Positions 43,668 to 52,513 of a DNA stretch of 60,866 nucleotides are shown here, in pieces; within the stretch, counting starts at the first letter, position 1, and every line of letters starts with the position of its first letter. The position numbers were made by a program, and so were the translations under genes. The notes beneath the pieces were generated by a model. It saw only the letters and a program-made list of their open reading frames with translations, was not told the DNA's origin and searched no databases. Source of the DNA: Pseudomonadota bacterium (GTDB lineage: Bacteria > Pseudomonadota > Alphaproteobacteria > Micavibrionales > UBA2020); contig JAJZFS010000078.1 in assembly GCA_021805245.1 (NCBI GenBank), positions 1-60,866 on the forward strand. Reading direction: 5' to 3'.

Positions 43668-44324
43668 TCAAGCCGCTTCCTGCCGGTCGCCGAACAGCGC
43701 CGTGCCGACGCGCACGTGCGTTGCGCCGTATTTGATGGCGGTTCCGAAGTCCGCGCTCATGCCCATGCTGAGTTGTTTTAACCCCACTTCGCCCGCCAGC
43801 TTGGCGAGCAGGGCGAAGTGCAGGTCGGGCACGTCTTCTTCGGGCGGAATGCACATCAGGCCGATGATGTTCAGCTTCAACTCTTTGCAGGTTTGGTACA
43901 GCGCGGGCAGATCCTTGGGCGCGACGCCGCCTTTTTGCGGTTCCTCGCCGGTATTGACCTGAATGAAGCAGGGCAGCTCGCGGCCTTGCTTGTCCATTTC
44001 TTTGCGGAGCGCCTGGGCGAGCTCCTCGCGGTCGACGGTCTCGATCACATCAAAAAGCGCGACGGCGTTTTTGGTCTTGTTGGTTTGCAAATGGCCGATG
44101 AAGTGCAGCTGGATATCGGGATATTGTTCGCGCAAGGCGGGATATTTCTCTTCCGCCTCCTGCACGCGGTTTTCGCCGAAGACGCGCTGGCCGTCTTTTA
44201 AGAGGTTTTCGACCTTGTCCGCCGTTTGAAACTTGCTGACCGCGACCAGCGTGACGGAATCCGGCTTGCGGTCCGCCGCCTTGCAGGCCGAAATAATGTC
44301 TGCTTTGACGTCGGCCAATCCCAT
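43668..44324 (-). CDS. YggS/PROSC-family PLP homeostasis protein
   Basis: A pyridoxal-phosphate-binding protein with an alanine-racemase-like barrel that buffers free PLP. The PLP Lys is in TLVAVSKFQTADKVENLL; further signatures are FGENRVQEAEEKY, HFIGHLQTNKTKNAVALFDVIETVDREELA and LSMGMSADFGTAIKYGATHVRVG. The ATG at 44324 (218 residues) begins the family's conserved sequence; the track ORF extends into the neighbouring lipoprotein gene in another frame and is rejected. Confidence 0.95.
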   Translation of the reverse strand: MGLADVKADIISACKAADRKPDSVTLVAVSKFQTADKVENLLKDGQRVFGENRVQEAEEKYPALREQYPDIQLHFIGHLQTNKTKNAVALFDVIETVDREELAQALRKEMDKQGRELPCFIQVNTGEEPQKGGVAPKDLPALYQTCKELKLNIIGLMCIPPEEDVPDLHFALLAKLAGEVGLKQLSMGMSADFGTAIKYGATHVRVGTALFGDRQEAA

Positions 44325-44325
44325 A

Positions 44326-45753
44326 TCAGCTCCCCGTGACAGGGGTGAAGGCGGTCGGCGCGGGGTCGACGACGACAGGATGTCCTTCCTCAATCTGCAG
44401 CACGGCGAGGCCGCGCTCCGAAAGCCCGCTCGGCAGGAAGCGGAAGATGCCGTCGATGCCCGCGAAGCCGCGCGGGTTGGTGATCCGTGACGCGGTATAA
44501 GCGTCGGCATCGTCCGGCGCCGAGCGCGCCAGCACGGCGGCGAGCGCGGTCGCGTCATAGGCGAGCGAGGCGAGGCGCATCGGCGGCGTGCCGAAGTCGG
44601 CCTGATAGCGCTTCTCGAAATTGGCGCGCAGCTTCGGGTCCGGCGCGGCGAACAAACCGCCGAAAAGTCCCGGACTGTTCATCAGCGTTGAATCGTCCCA
44701 CAGGCCGGTGCCAATGAACTTGATGCCGCTCGGCGTGCGCTGTTGATACGGCGGCGCGCCCCGCGGCAGCGGCAGATATTGCGAGATGCCGTTGTCGTTC
44801 AGCGTGGTGACCAGAGAGCGCAGGCCCTCGCTGCCGATCGGCAGCACCAGCGCGTTGAAGTCAAATCCGCCGCCGCTTTTGCTCTCGCTGGCGAAATCCT
44901 GCACATAAGACGTCAGCTCGATCTGGGTTGCGGGATAGCGGTAAATGCGCACCAGATCGGCGTTGCTCTTTTGCAGCGTGTTGATGACGATGTCGGCATA
45001 TCGGGTGTCGGGCGCGAAGACGGCAATCTTGCCGAAGCCCTGACCGGCGGCATATTGCGCGACGCGTATGACCTGCGTGAAGGGCAGGAAGCCCATGACG
45101 TAGGTATCGTCTCCGGCGAGCGTCCAGTCGGTGGTGAAGGAGATGATCGGCGTGTTGGTGGGATTGACGACCGGCTTGATGGCTTTCAGGTCGCCCGCGA
45201 AAATAGGGCCGAGGATGAGCGCGCTGTGCGCGTTTATGGCTGCCTGCGCCGCGGCGATCGCGCCGGCGGAGGTGCTTTTGGTGTCGCGCGGGACGAGCTC
45301 GAAGTTGGCGCTGCCGATATCGAACAAGGCCATCTGCGCCGCGTTGAGCATCGACTGGCCGAGGCGGGACTGCGCTCCGGTCAGCGGCAGAAGAATGGAA
45401 ACGATGATTTTATGAGGCGCCGCGGGGATGGCAGGGATGGGCTGCGCCGTGACCGGCGGCGTTACAGGCGCGTTCGGGGCCGCTGCGTTCGGCATTGGCG
45501 CGGCAGAGGGGGCATTCTGAGCCGCGGGTACGGTGGCCTGCGCCTCCACGGCCTTGCTTTGGTCGGAGAGAACCTGCCGCTGCCCCGGCGTTTGCCAGCT
45601 GATGTTGGGCATTACGGCGGGATTGCTGGTGACGATGCCCGTGTTGGCGGCGGCTCCCCATGGCATGTAGTAGCTGTTGCTGGCGCAACCGCTCAGCAAC
45701 AGGGCGGAGAAAAGGGTGATCACAAGGCGGGTTTTTGCGTATACTCTCAACAA
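44326..45753 (-). CDS. LpoA-like penicillin-binding protein activator lipoprotein
   Basis: A 475-residue lipoprotein (signal with lipobox LLLSGCAS), then a Pro/Ala-rich linker (PVTPPVTAQPIPAIPAAP) and a type-1 periplasmic-binding-protein fold from about residue 108 (HKIIVSILLPLTGAQSRLGQSMLNAAQMALFD). This corresponds to the C-terminal half of LpoA, which activates PBP1A at the outer membrane. It is divergent from rsmI with only 12 bases between start codons, matching the enterobacterial lpoA-rsmI arrangement. The N-terminal TPR half of enterobacterial LpoA is missing, as usual in alphaproteobacteria. Confidence 0.88.
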   Translation of the reverse strand: MLRVYAKTRLVITLFSALLLSGCASNSYYMPWGAAANTGIVTSNPAVMPNISWQTPGQRQVLSDQSKAVEAQATVPAAQNAPSAAPMPNAAAPNAPVTPPVTAQPIPAIPAAPHKIIVSILLPLTGAQSRLGQSMLNAAQMALFDIGSANFELVPRDTKSTSAGAIAAAQAAINAHSALILGPIFAGDLKAIKPVVNPTNTPIISFTTDWTLAGDDTYVMGFLPFTQVIRVAQYAAGQGFGKIAVFAPDTRYADIVINTLQKSNADLVRIYRYPATQIELTSYVQDFASESKSGGGFDFNALVLPIGSEGLRSLVTTLNDNGISQYLPLPRGAPPYQQRTPSGIKFIGTGLWDDSTLMNSPGLFGGLFAAPDPKLRANFEKRYQADFGTPPMRLASLAYDATALAAVLARSAPDDADAYTASRITNPRGFAGIDGIFRFLPSGLSERGLAVLQIEEGHPVVVDPAPTAFTPVTGS

Positions 45754-45765
45754 AGGAAGGTCTCC

Positions 45766-46653
45766 ATGGTGCGTAAGACGGTTTTAGACACAGATTCGGA
45801 CTTGCCGGCGGGGCTGTACATTATAGCCACGCCGATCGGCAATATAGAAGACATCACTTTACGTGGCCTGAGGATATTAGGAAAGGCGGATCTCATCGCT
45901 TGTGAGGATACGCGCGTATCCGGAAAGCTTACATCTTTTTACGATATTTCCACGCCGAAAACGCCTTATCACGACCATAATGCCGACGCGGCGCGGCCAA
46001 AGCTGCTCGCCATGCTGCGCGAAGGCAAGCGGATTGCATTGATTTCGGACGCCGGCATGCCGCTGGTTTCCGATCCCGGCTATAAACTTGTGGCGGCCTG
46101 CGCGGCGGAGGGTATTCCCGTGACCTGCGTTCCGGGAGCGTCTGCGTCGCTTGCCGCGCTCGCTTTGTCGGGGTTGCCGACGGACAAGTTTATGTTTGCG
46201 GGATTTTTACCGGTGAAACCGGCGGCGCGGCGTACGGCTCTGGCCGAACTCAAGGGCGTGCCGGCCACGCTGATTTTTTACGAAACAGGGCCGCGGCTGG
46301 AAAAAAGTTTGCAGGATATGCTGGAGGTTCTGGGAGATCGTCCGGCTGCCGTAGCGAGAGAATTAACAAAGAAATTTGAAGAAGTTAAAAGAAATACTTT
46401 ATCTAATTTATTAGAAATTTATGCGGGCGGCGGAGAGACGCGCGGCGAGATCGTCATTGTCGTCGGCGCGCCGGAAGAAGGCAGCTCAGGGGCATGGACG
46501 GAGGCAGATATCGATGCGCTACTGCTTGACATGATCAAAGGACAGGACATGAGCGTTAAAGACGCGGCTGCTTATGTAAGCGCGAAATCCGGCCTGAAAA
46601 AACGCGACGTTTACCAGCGCGCGCTGCTCCTGAACAAAAAGGAAGATAATTGA
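45766..46653 (+). CDS. rsmI: 16S rRNA (cytidine1402-2'-O)-methyltransferase RsmI
   Basis: RsmI methylates the ribose of C1402 in the 16S P-site region. The tetrapyrrole-methylase fold is recognised by GLYIIATPIGNIEDITLRGL, CEDTRVSGKL, DAGMPLVSDPG and FAGFLPVK. AAGGAAGG lies before ATG 45766 (295 residues); the track's start a kilobase upstream is antisense read-through of the lipoprotein gene. It is followed directly by yraN with overlapping stop/start. Confidence 0.96.
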   Translation: MVRKTVLDTDSDLPAGLYIIATPIGNIEDITLRGLRILGKADLIACEDTRVSGKLTSFYDISTPKTPYHDHNADAARPKLLAMLREGKRIALISDAGMPLVSDPGYKLVAACAAEGIPVTCVPGASASLAALALSGLPTDKFMFAGFLPVKPAARRTALAELKGVPATLIFYETGPRLEKSLQDMLEVLGDRPAAVARELTKKFEEVKRNTLSNLLEIYAGGGETRGEIVIVVGAPEEGSSGAWTEADIDALLLDMIKGQDMSVKDAAAYVSAKSGLKKRDVYQRALLLNKKEDN

Positions 46654-46997
46654 TGGCAGAAACATCTCATAGCAAGGGCTTATTGGCTGAACTTAAAGCA
46701 AGATCTTACTTGCGCTCCAAGGGGTTCCGTATCCTCACAAAAAGATTTAAAACTCCACTTGGGGAAATTGATTTTATTGCGCAAGATGGCAAGATTCTCA
46801 TCTTCGTTGAAGTGAAACTGCGCAAAACCAAGGAAGCGGCAGCGGAAGCCATTGATAAGAAGAACAAAAAACGCGTGCGCAACGCGGCGGAACTTTACCT
46901 TCAGCAGCATCCGGAGTACAATGACTTCGAGATGCGGTTTGATGCCCTGATCCTCGCGCCTGGTGCCTGGCCAGAGCATATTCCGGACGCTTTTTGA
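46653..46997 (+). CDS. UPF0102/YraN endonuclease-like protein
   Basis: A 114-residue restriction-endonuclease-fold protein of the UPF0102 (YraN) family. The nuclease core LGEIDFIAQDGKILIFVEVKLR carries the Glu, Asp and ExK residues of the fold; its biological role is unknown but it is widely linked to rsmI. The ATG overlaps the rsmI stop. Codon use at the start is somewhat AT-richer than the neighbours. Confidence 0.92.
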   Translation: MAETSHSKGLLAELKARSYLRSKGFRILTKRFKTPLGEIDFIAQDGKILIFVEVKLRKTKEAAAEAIDKKNKKRVRNAAELYLQQHPEYNDFEMRFDALILAPGAWPEHIPDAF

Positions 46998-47047
46998 TAA
47001 ATCATCGTTCAAAAGGCCTTGGGGAAGGTCGTTCGCGAGGGGGAGAA

Positions 47048-47689
47048 ATGCTTCAGCAAAAGCGTATGCGTTTTTTATCAGTCTTGCTGGCATCGGCTTG
47101 TTGCCTGCTGGCCGCGGGCTGCAGCCCGACAAGTATGGCGTTCGGATCCGCCGCGTCGATCGGCGTTGCGGCGGAGCAGGAAGGCGGCGTCACTGCTGCG
47201 GTCAAAGACGATGCCATCCAGCTTAGAATTGTCGATGCTTACATCCAGCATAATCTCAACCTGTTCCGCGATCTCAGTGTCACCGTCAAGGAAGGGCGCG
47301 TCCTGCTGACGGGATCCGTGCCCAATCCGGACATGCGGGTCGAGGCGGTGCGCCTTGCGTGGCAGGCACCAAACGTGAAACAGGTCTTGAACGAAATTGC
47401 GGTCAATCGGGGCGAGGGCATTTCCGGTGCCCTTGTCGACGGCTGGATCACCAGCAATATCAAGACCCGCCTGATGTTCGACAAATACGTGCAGTCGATC
47501 AACTACAACATCGATACGGTGGACGGCAATGTCTATGTCATGGGCGTGGCGCAGGATCAGAGCGAGCTCGAGCGCGTGCTGGCCTATGCGCGCAACACCA
47601 ACCATGTCCGCAACGTCATCAGCTATGTCCGCCTGAAATATCAGGACCCGAACCAAATGCCCGGCGTGGCATCGGGTAATAATGGTTGA
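47048..47689 (+). CDS. BON-domain lipoprotein (DolP/YraP-like)
   Basis: A 213-residue lipoprotein: signal peptide with lipobox (LSVLLASACCLLAAGCS), then two BON domains (RIVDAYIQHNLNLFRDLSVTVKEGRVLLTGSVPN and TRLMFDKYVQSINYNIDTVDGNVYVMGVAQ). This is the architecture of DolP (YraP), an outer-membrane lipoprotein acting at division sites and the BAM complex. The gene order lpoA / rsmI-yraN-dolP is the same as in E. coli, minus diaA. ATG 47048 gives a proper signal; the track start at 46994 would leave a 35-residue n-region. Confidence 0.88.
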   Translation: MLQQKRMRFLSVLLASACCLLAAGCSPTSMAFGSAASIGVAAEQEGGVTAAVKDDAIQLRIVDAYIQHNLNLFRDLSVTVKEGRVLLTGSVPNPDMRVEAVRLAWQAPNVKQVLNEIAVNRGEGISGALVDGWITSNIKTRLMFDKYVQSINYNIDTVDGNVYVMGVAQDQSELERVLAYARNTNHVRNVISYVRLKYQDPNQMPGVASGNNG

Positions 47690-48563
47690 GGCGGACGCGG
47701 AAGATTCCGCCCCTTTTCAGTCGGCGGACGAGGCGCTTTCCTATCTCCGGCAGATCGGCGACCTTGCGGACGAGGATATCGTCCTTGCCGAAGCCGCGCT
47801 GGCGTTGGGATTGATTTTCCTGCCCGGCGTGCACGTTGACCGTTACCGCCAGCATTTGGCCAAGCTTTCCGGACAGGTGCGGGAGGAATACCACGCGCGG
47901 CTGCGTTTGGAAGAGAAGGACACGCTCGCCTTGCGTGTGCAGGTCCTGCGCAAGATCGTCCACGAGATGAACGATTATCAGGGCGACGATAAAAATTACG
48001 ATGACCTCCAGAACGTCAACTTCATCCGCGTTATGGAGCGGCGCAAGGGATTGCCTATATCGCTGGGCATTCTTTACATTATTCTGGCGCGCGGGATGGG
48101 GTGGGTTTGCGAAGGCCTCAATTTTCCGGGGCATTTTCTGGTGAGGATGGAAATGGACGGAGAGCGCGTCATACTCGATCCGTTCAAGCAGGGCCGCGAG
48201 ATGGACGCTGCGGCGTTGCGCGAGCTCCTCAAGTCCATCGTGGGCACAAGAGCGGAACTCTCGCATAACTATTACGATGCCGTTTCCAACCGCGAAATCC
48301 TGGTGCGGCTGGAAAACAACCTCAAGAAGCGCCTGATCGACGGCGAGGAGTACGCCGAGGCTATCCGCGCTGTGGAGGCGATCGGCGCCTTTTCACCGGA
48401 TGAATACCGTATTTATCTCGACAAGGGCGTGCTCTACGCCAAGCTGGGGCAGGGCGCACTGGCCGTGGAAGCTCTTGAAGCCTATATTGCCAAAACGCCC
48501 TATGCGCGCGAAAAACAGCAGGCGCACTTATTATTACAGCAAATAAAAGCATCGCTTGATTAA
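47682..48563 (+). CDS. SirB1-family transglutaminase-like/TPR protein
   Basis: A 293-residue protein of the SirB1/YchA family. The transglutaminase-like core is in LPISLGILYIILARGMGWVCEGLNFPGHFLVRMEMDGERVILDPF, with Cys and His of the fold visible. A TPR-like repeat region follows (DEYRIYLDKGVLYAKLGQGALAVEALEAYI). The molecular function is not established. The start overlaps the BON-lipoprotein stop by eight bases. Confidence 0.9.
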   Translation: MVEADAEDSAPFQSADEALSYLRQIGDLADEDIVLAEAALALGLIFLPGVHVDRYRQHLAKLSGQVREEYHARLRLEEKDTLALRVQVLRKIVHEMNDYQGDDKNYDDLQNVNFIRVMERRKGLPISLGILYIILARGMGWVCEGLNFPGHFLVRMEMDGERVILDPFKQGREMDAAALRELLKSIVGTRAELSHNYYDAVSNREILVRLENNLKKRLIDGEEYAEAIRAVEAIGAFSPDEYRIYLDKGVLYAKLGQGALAVEALEAYIAKTPYAREKQQAHLLLQQIKASLD

Positions 48564-48643
48564 GGGGCAACTCGCCGGCTGACAAAAAACGGAGATTAAG
48601 GTATGATTTATAAGATGTTTATGTTTGAAAGAAGGATGTTGTC

Positions 48644-49093
48644 ATGTCCCTGATCACTTTGGCTATGCTTATCGCCCTGTCGCTGCTTTATATGACACGG
48701 TGGACGGTTAGAAAAGAGAATGACCCTTTGTTCAATCTGGTGGACAAATCGGACGGTTATCTCACTAAATTCGATGATTTTTTGAGGAAAACCATCCACT
48801 GCGATGCGCTGACGGCGTTCTTTATATATGCCATTGCGGCTGCGCTTTTCACGCTGCTGCTGCCGCTGGACCCTCAGGGTCTGCTCATCCGATTTTTCGC
48901 AAACGTGGTGGCCGCGTTGATGATATTGCCGTTCGTGGTCGAAAAGGCCGTTGTCAAATACAAGGATAAGGTAAATGCCGCCATCCTTCAGGAACTGGCG
49001 AACCTCGCCGCCTGGGTCGTGAGGAATGAGAAATATTTTACTTTCGTCGGCGCGGGCTTCGCCGTTCTGCTGTTCTTCGTCCTGTTTAGATAG
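48644..49093 (+). CDS. Unknown membrane protein
   Basis: A 149-residue protein with an N-terminal hydrophobic helix (LITLAMLIALSLLYM), two central helices (LTAFFIYAIAAALFTLLLPL and LIRFFANVVAALMILPFVV) and a C-terminal helix (YFTFVGAGFAVLLFFVLF). GAAGGATG precedes the ATG. It is not recognised. It lies directly upstream of the left inverted-repeat arm of the DmeF element. Confidence 0.75.
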   Translation: MSLITLAMLIALSLLYMTRWTVRKENDPLFNLVDKSDGYLTKFDDFLRKTIHCDALTAFFIYAIAAALFTLLLPLDPQGLLIRFFANVVAALMILPFVVEKAVVKYKDKVNAAILQELANLAAWVVRNEKYFTFVGAGFAVLLFFVLFR

Positions 49094-49105
49094 TGCGTTG
49101 CGCAT

Positions 49106-49226
49106 AAAAAGCCGCTCCCTTTGACAGGGGGTATAGTGTAAGGGCAGAGAGTTCCGATTTTTGACCACACGCCCAAAGATTAAGAAAACAACCCTTACCT
49201 TCTCTGGCAGGGGCTGTTTTCTTAAT
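49106..49226. repeat. Left arm of ~120-bp imperfect inverted repeat flanking the dmeRF module
   Basis: This stretch is complementary, at roughly four of five positions by eye, to 50718-50841. Matching blocks include GTGTAAGG, CAGAGAGTTCCG, CCCAAAGATT, CCCTTACCTTC and AGGGGCTGT. The outer end has the quasi-palindrome CCCTTTGACAGGGGG. The inner part is itself a hairpin (AAGAAAACA against TGTTTTCTT) that may terminate transcription. Confidence 0.85.
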
Positions 49227-49232
49227 GATAAT

Positions 49233-49333
49233 ATATCCAAACCCATCTTGTTGATATCAAGCATCATCCTGAAGCGCTTGATCAAGAGGCCACTGAAGAA
49301 CTGCTTGAAGTCATTCGCGCATATTTAAAGTAG
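49233..49333 (+). pseudogene. C-terminal remnant of a CsoR/RcnR-family metal repressor (DmeR-like)
   Basis: An open stretch of about 33 codons directly after the left repeat arm, ending in TAG nine bases before the dmeF ATG, reads THLVDIKHHPEALDQ then ATEELLEVIRAYLK. This resembles the C-terminal helix of RcnR/FrmR/DmeR repressors, which commonly precede dmeF. The N-terminal two thirds, with the metal-binding Cys/His, is gone, and a stop codon lies in frame at 49230. The remnant begins at the repeat arm, so the repeat or its insertion probably removed the rest. Confidence 0.65.
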
Positions 49334-49342
49334 GAGATTACT

Positions 49343-50641
49343 ATGACTGATATGGAACCCCAGCCTGAGGTAGAATTACCAATTTTCCCACAAATTCATA
49401 GTCATGCTTTCCTGGGTGAGAAGCACGAAGGCTCGGAACGTCGGACATGGTCGGTAATCTGGCTTTGCGGCATTATGATGGCCGCCGAGATCATTGGTGG
49501 AAAATTATTCGGGTCTTTGGCTTTGATTGCTGATGGCTTACATATGTCCACTCATGCGGGTGCATTGCTACTGGCGGCCTTGGCTTACACTTATGCGCGT
49601 AAACACGTTCACGATGATAATTATGTTTTCGGTACAGGAAAGGTTGGCGATCTTGCAGGATATACAAGTGCAATCATTCTGGCTACGATTGCCTTGCTGA
49701 TCGGCTATGAAGCTGTCATGAGGTTTTTGAACCCCGTTGTAATTCACTTTAGCGAAGCTATTCCAATTGCCGTTCTTGGCCTTGCCGTTAATGTTGGAAG
49801 CGCATGGCTCCTCAGTGCTGGCGGCGGACACCATCACCACGGTCATGGGCATCATCATGACGATGATCGCAGCCATGACCATCACGACGAGACGCGCCGT
49901 ATCGGCATTGATCAAGGAATGTTGATCCTTGAAATCTTTGAAGATGGTATACCACCGCACTTCAGGGTACGCACAGAAAATATGAGAGTGCAAGCCCAAG
50001 ACTTGGCAATCGAAACAGTGCGCGCGGATGGAAAACGTGAAATATTTACCTTTGTGGATAAGGGGGGGTACCTGGAATCCCGTACTGAAATTCCCGAGCC
50101 TCATGAGTTTTCGGCAAAAATACATCTTACAAGTGAGACGGGGTCTCAAGTTTATCAAACCGAGTTTGAAGAGCATAGCCACGGTGCAGAGGATGGACGT
50201 ATACATGCCGATCATAACATGCGTGCTGCTCTTGTTCATGTCATGGCTGATGCCGCTGTGTCTGTTCTGGTTATCATTGGACTGTGTCTAGCCTATTTCT
50301 TTGGCTGGCTTTGGATGGATCCGCTTGCGGGTATGGTGGGAGCATGCGTCATTGCCAGTTGGTCTTATGGCCTCATGAGAGACACATCTGGCATTCTGCT
50401 CGACCGAAACCCTGACCGGAACATGACTAAAAATATACGTGCAGTCATCGAGTCCGAGGGTGATCGATTGACCGACTTGCATTTGTGGCGGTTGGGGCCG
50501 GGGCATATGGGGGCTATTCTGTCGGTAGCGACGGCTACCCAAAAGTCTCCTGGTTACTTTAAAACGCGGCTTTCAGGTTTTCAGTCATTATCTCATGTGA
50601 CCGTTGAGGTAGTGACGATAGCTGAACCTTCTCTTGCCTAG
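49343..50641 (+). CDS. dmeF: DmeF-type CDF Co(II)/Ni(II) efflux transporter
   Basis: A 432-residue cation diffusion facilitator. Six helices are expected, the first block with EIIGGKLFGSLALIADGLHMSTHAGALLLAAL (HxxxD metal site) and the last with LVHVMADAAVSVLVIIGLCLAYFF. A long His-rich loop (GGGHHHHGHGHHHDDD ... HDHHDE) and an inserted ~100-residue domain (GMLILEIFEDGIPPHFRVR ...) between helices 4 and 5 are characteristic of DmeF. Codon use is AT-richer than the surroundings. Upstream lies a truncated repressor remnant, so control by DmeR is probably lost. Confidence 0.93.
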   Translation: MTDMEPQPEVELPIFPQIHSHAFLGEKHEGSERRTWSVIWLCGIMMAAEIIGGKLFGSLALIADGLHMSTHAGALLLAALAYTYARKHVHDDNYVFGTGKVGDLAGYTSAIILATIALLIGYEAVMRFLNPVVIHFSEAIPIAVLGLAVNVGSAWLLSAGGGHHHHGHGHHHDDDRSHDHHDETRRIGIDQGMLILEIFEDGIPPHFRVRTENMRVQAQDLAIETVRADGKREIFTFVDKGGYLESRTEIPEPHEFSAKIHLTSETGSQVYQTEFEEHSHGAEDGRIHADHNMRAALVHVMADAAVSVLVIIGLCLAYFFGWLWMDPLAGMVGACVIASWSYGLMRDTSGILLDRNPDRNMTKNIRAVIESEGDRLTDLHLWRLGPGHMGAILSVATATQKSPGYFKTRLSGFQSLSHVTVEVVTIAEPSLA

Positions 50642-50717
50642 GGCGTATATCACGTTACACATCCTCTTATGTATGCGCATGTGAAAACCATATATTTTCA
50701 GCACTCTCATGTACATA

Positions 50718-50841
50718 TAAGAAGACAGCCCCTACCAGTGAAGGTAAGGGCTGTTTCTCAATCTTTGGGTGTACGGCCAGAAACCGGAACTCTCTGGCCT
50801 TACACTCTACCTCCACCCTTTGACAGGGGGCGGCCTTTTTG
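50718..50841. repeat. Right arm of inverted repeat flanking the dmeRF module
   Basis: The reverse complement matches the left arm (49106-49226) over the whole length. It begins about 77 bases after the dmeF stop and ends with CCCTTTGACAGGGGGCGG just before rpsO. Its own hairpin (CAGCCCCTACC against GGTAAGGGCTG) probably terminates dmeF transcription. Confidence 0.85.
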
Positions 50842-50861
50842 TCTTGAGCGCTCCGGGCTTT

Positions 50862-51131
50862 TTAGCCGCGCAGGCCGAGGCTGTCGATCAGCCCTTCATA
50901 GCGCTTCGGATCGACCGTCTTGATGTATTTCAGAAGGCTGCGGCGGTTGCTCACCATGGTGAGGAGGCCGCGGCGGCTGCCGAGATCTTTCTTGTGTGTT
51001 TTCATGTGCTCGGTCAGGTTCTTGATGCGGCCGGTCAGAATGGCGATCTGCACTTCCGGTGAACCTGTGTCCTTCGGCGTGGTCGCGTATTTCTTGATCA
51101 GCGCCTGCTTTTCTTTCTTCTCAATCGACAT
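50862..51131 (-). CDS. rpsO: 30S ribosomal protein S15
   Basis: An 89-residue S15 with the conserved [44 protein letters not shown] and [15 protein letters not shown]15 binds 16S helices 20-22 in early 30S assembly. It is the last gene of the rimP-nusA-infB-rbfA-truB-rpsO series; pnp, its usual next gene, is not here, and the inverted-repeat module takes that place. Confidence 0.98.
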   Translation of the reverse strand: MSIEKKEKQALIKKYATTPKDTGSPEVQIAILTGRIKNLTEHMKTHKKDLGSRRGLLTMVSNRRSLLKYIKTVDPKRYEGLIDSLGLRG

Positions 51132-51151
51132 CGCATACTCCTTTTTAAGAG

Positions 51152-52084
51152 CTAGAGGTTGAACACGCGCACCGGATGCAGTTGAATGCCGTCCTTTTCG
51201 AGGAGAGCAAGCGGCTTGTTATCGCCGATGCCCAGTATGAGGTCCGTCATGTCGTCGATGCCCGCGATATCGAGGCGGCCAATATCCTGACGCGACAGAA
51301 GCCTGATGCTCTGGCCCTGCTTGATGCGGCTGATCTCGTCGTCCGTCAGGGCGAGGGCCGGGATGTCGTCCAGCACTGTCTCGACAGGCAACAGGTACCG
51401 ATCAGGGTCGGCAGATTGCACCATTTTCTCGAATACGTCCAGCGAAATCGCGCTTTCAGCCTCAAAAGGGCCTACGGCAAGCCTCCGGAGCGACGAAACA
51501 TAGCCAAAACAGCCCAAAATCAAGCCCATATCGCGGGCGAGGGCACGGACATAGGTGCCTTTGCCGCATTCCATCTCGAAGGTCGCCGTGTCGGTTGTGG
51601 TGCCGGTGAGGCGCAAATCGTAAATGGAAACGATGCGGGATTTGATCTCCACGTCCGCGCCGGCACGGGAAATATCGTAGGCGCGCTGGCCATCGATCTT
51701 GATGGCGGAGAACTTGGGCGGCGTCTGCTCTATGTCGCCGATGAACTGCGGGATCAGGGCGGTGATTTCCTCCGCCGTCGGGCGTTTGTCCGAGGTTTGG
51801 GTGACCTCGCCTTCGCCGTCGTCGGTGTTGCGCGCTTCGCCCCACGTTACGGTGAATTCATAGACCTTGTCGCGATCCTGCGCGAAGGGGATGGTCTTGG
51901 TCGCTTCGCCAAGCGCTATCGGCAGCACGCCGGTGGCGAGCGGATCAAGCGTGCCCGCATGGCCGAGCTTCTTCGCGTTGAGGATGCGGCGGATGCGGCC
52001 GATGGCTTGTGTCGATGTCAATCCTTGCGGCTTGTCGATATTCAGCCAGCCGTTGACGACGATGCCTTTTTTATTGCGGCCCAT
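51152..52084 (-). CDS. truB: tRNA pseudouridine(55) synthase TruB
   Basis: TruB makes pseudouridine 55 in the T-loop of tRNAs. The catalytic Asp is in [24 protein letters not shown] near residue 43; further motifs are [33 protein letters not shown] and [15 protein letters not shown]. At 310 residues it is the normal length. The start is one base from the rbfA stop, as in most alphaproteobacteria. Confidence 0.96.
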   Translation of the reverse strand: MGRNKKGIVVNGWLNIDKPQGLTSTQAIGRIRRILNAKKLGHAGTLDPLATGVLPIALGEATKTIPFAQDRDKVYEFTVTWGEARNTDDGEGEVTQTSDKRPTAEEITALIPQFIGDIEQTPPKFSAIKIDGQRAYDISRAGADVEIKSRIVSIYDLRLTGTTTDTATFEMECGKGTYVRALARDMGLILGCFGYVSSLRRLAVGPFEAESAISLDVFEKMVQSADPDRYLLPVETVLDDIPALALTDDEISRIKQGQSIRLLSRQDIGRLDIAGIDDMTDLILGIGDNKPLALLEKDGIQLHPVRVFNL

Positions 52085-52495
52085 TTATTCTTCTTTTTTC
52101 TCTATGTCGCGGCGCACGCGCTCCTGTTTCAGCAGGTTTTCGATGCGTTCGGCCTCGTCGAAGCTGCGGTCGATCTTGAAGGTAATGCGCGGGATGTAGC
52201 GCAGGTCGATCTTGGGCGCGATTTCGCTGCGGAAGTAGCCGGCTGAGCGGTTGAGCGCGTCGAGCGTTGCTTCCGCGTCCTTGCCGCCGAGCGGCATGAT
52301 GAAGGCGGTGGCGTTCTTGAGATCTGGGCCGATCTCGACGGCGGTGATGGTAACGCGATGCGCGTCCAGCAATGCGGGGTCGTGAAAGCTGCCGCGCTGG
52401 AGCGTTTCAACCAGCAGGTGGCGGATTGTTTCGGCGACGCGCAATTGGCGCTGCCCCGGCGGCGTCCGGCTGGCGTGTGATCGCGTTCTTCTCAT
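52085..52495 (-). CDS. rbfA: Ribosome-binding factor A
   Basis: RbfA assists late 30S maturation at the 5' end of 16S rRNA. The KH-like fold is recognised by RQLRVAETIRHLLVETLQRG, VTITAVEIGPDLKNATAFIMPLGG and LRYIPRITFKIDRSFDEAERIENLL. The 136 residues are normal. It lies between infB and truB. Confidence 0.95.
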   Translation of the reverse strand: MRRTRSHASRTPPGQRQLRVAETIRHLLVETLQRGSFHDPALLDAHRVTITAVEIGPDLKNATAFIMPLGGKDAEATLDALNRSAGYFRSEIAPKIDLRYIPRITFKIDRSFDEAERIENLLKQERVRRDIEKKEE

Positions 52496-52513
52496 GGTGT
52501 TGCTGCGCCTTCT

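Noticed and set aside
44327-44558. Upstream extension of the yggS ORF
   Set aside because: It overlaps the lipoprotein gene in another frame and adds Arg-rich sequence not seen in the family; ATG 44324 fits.
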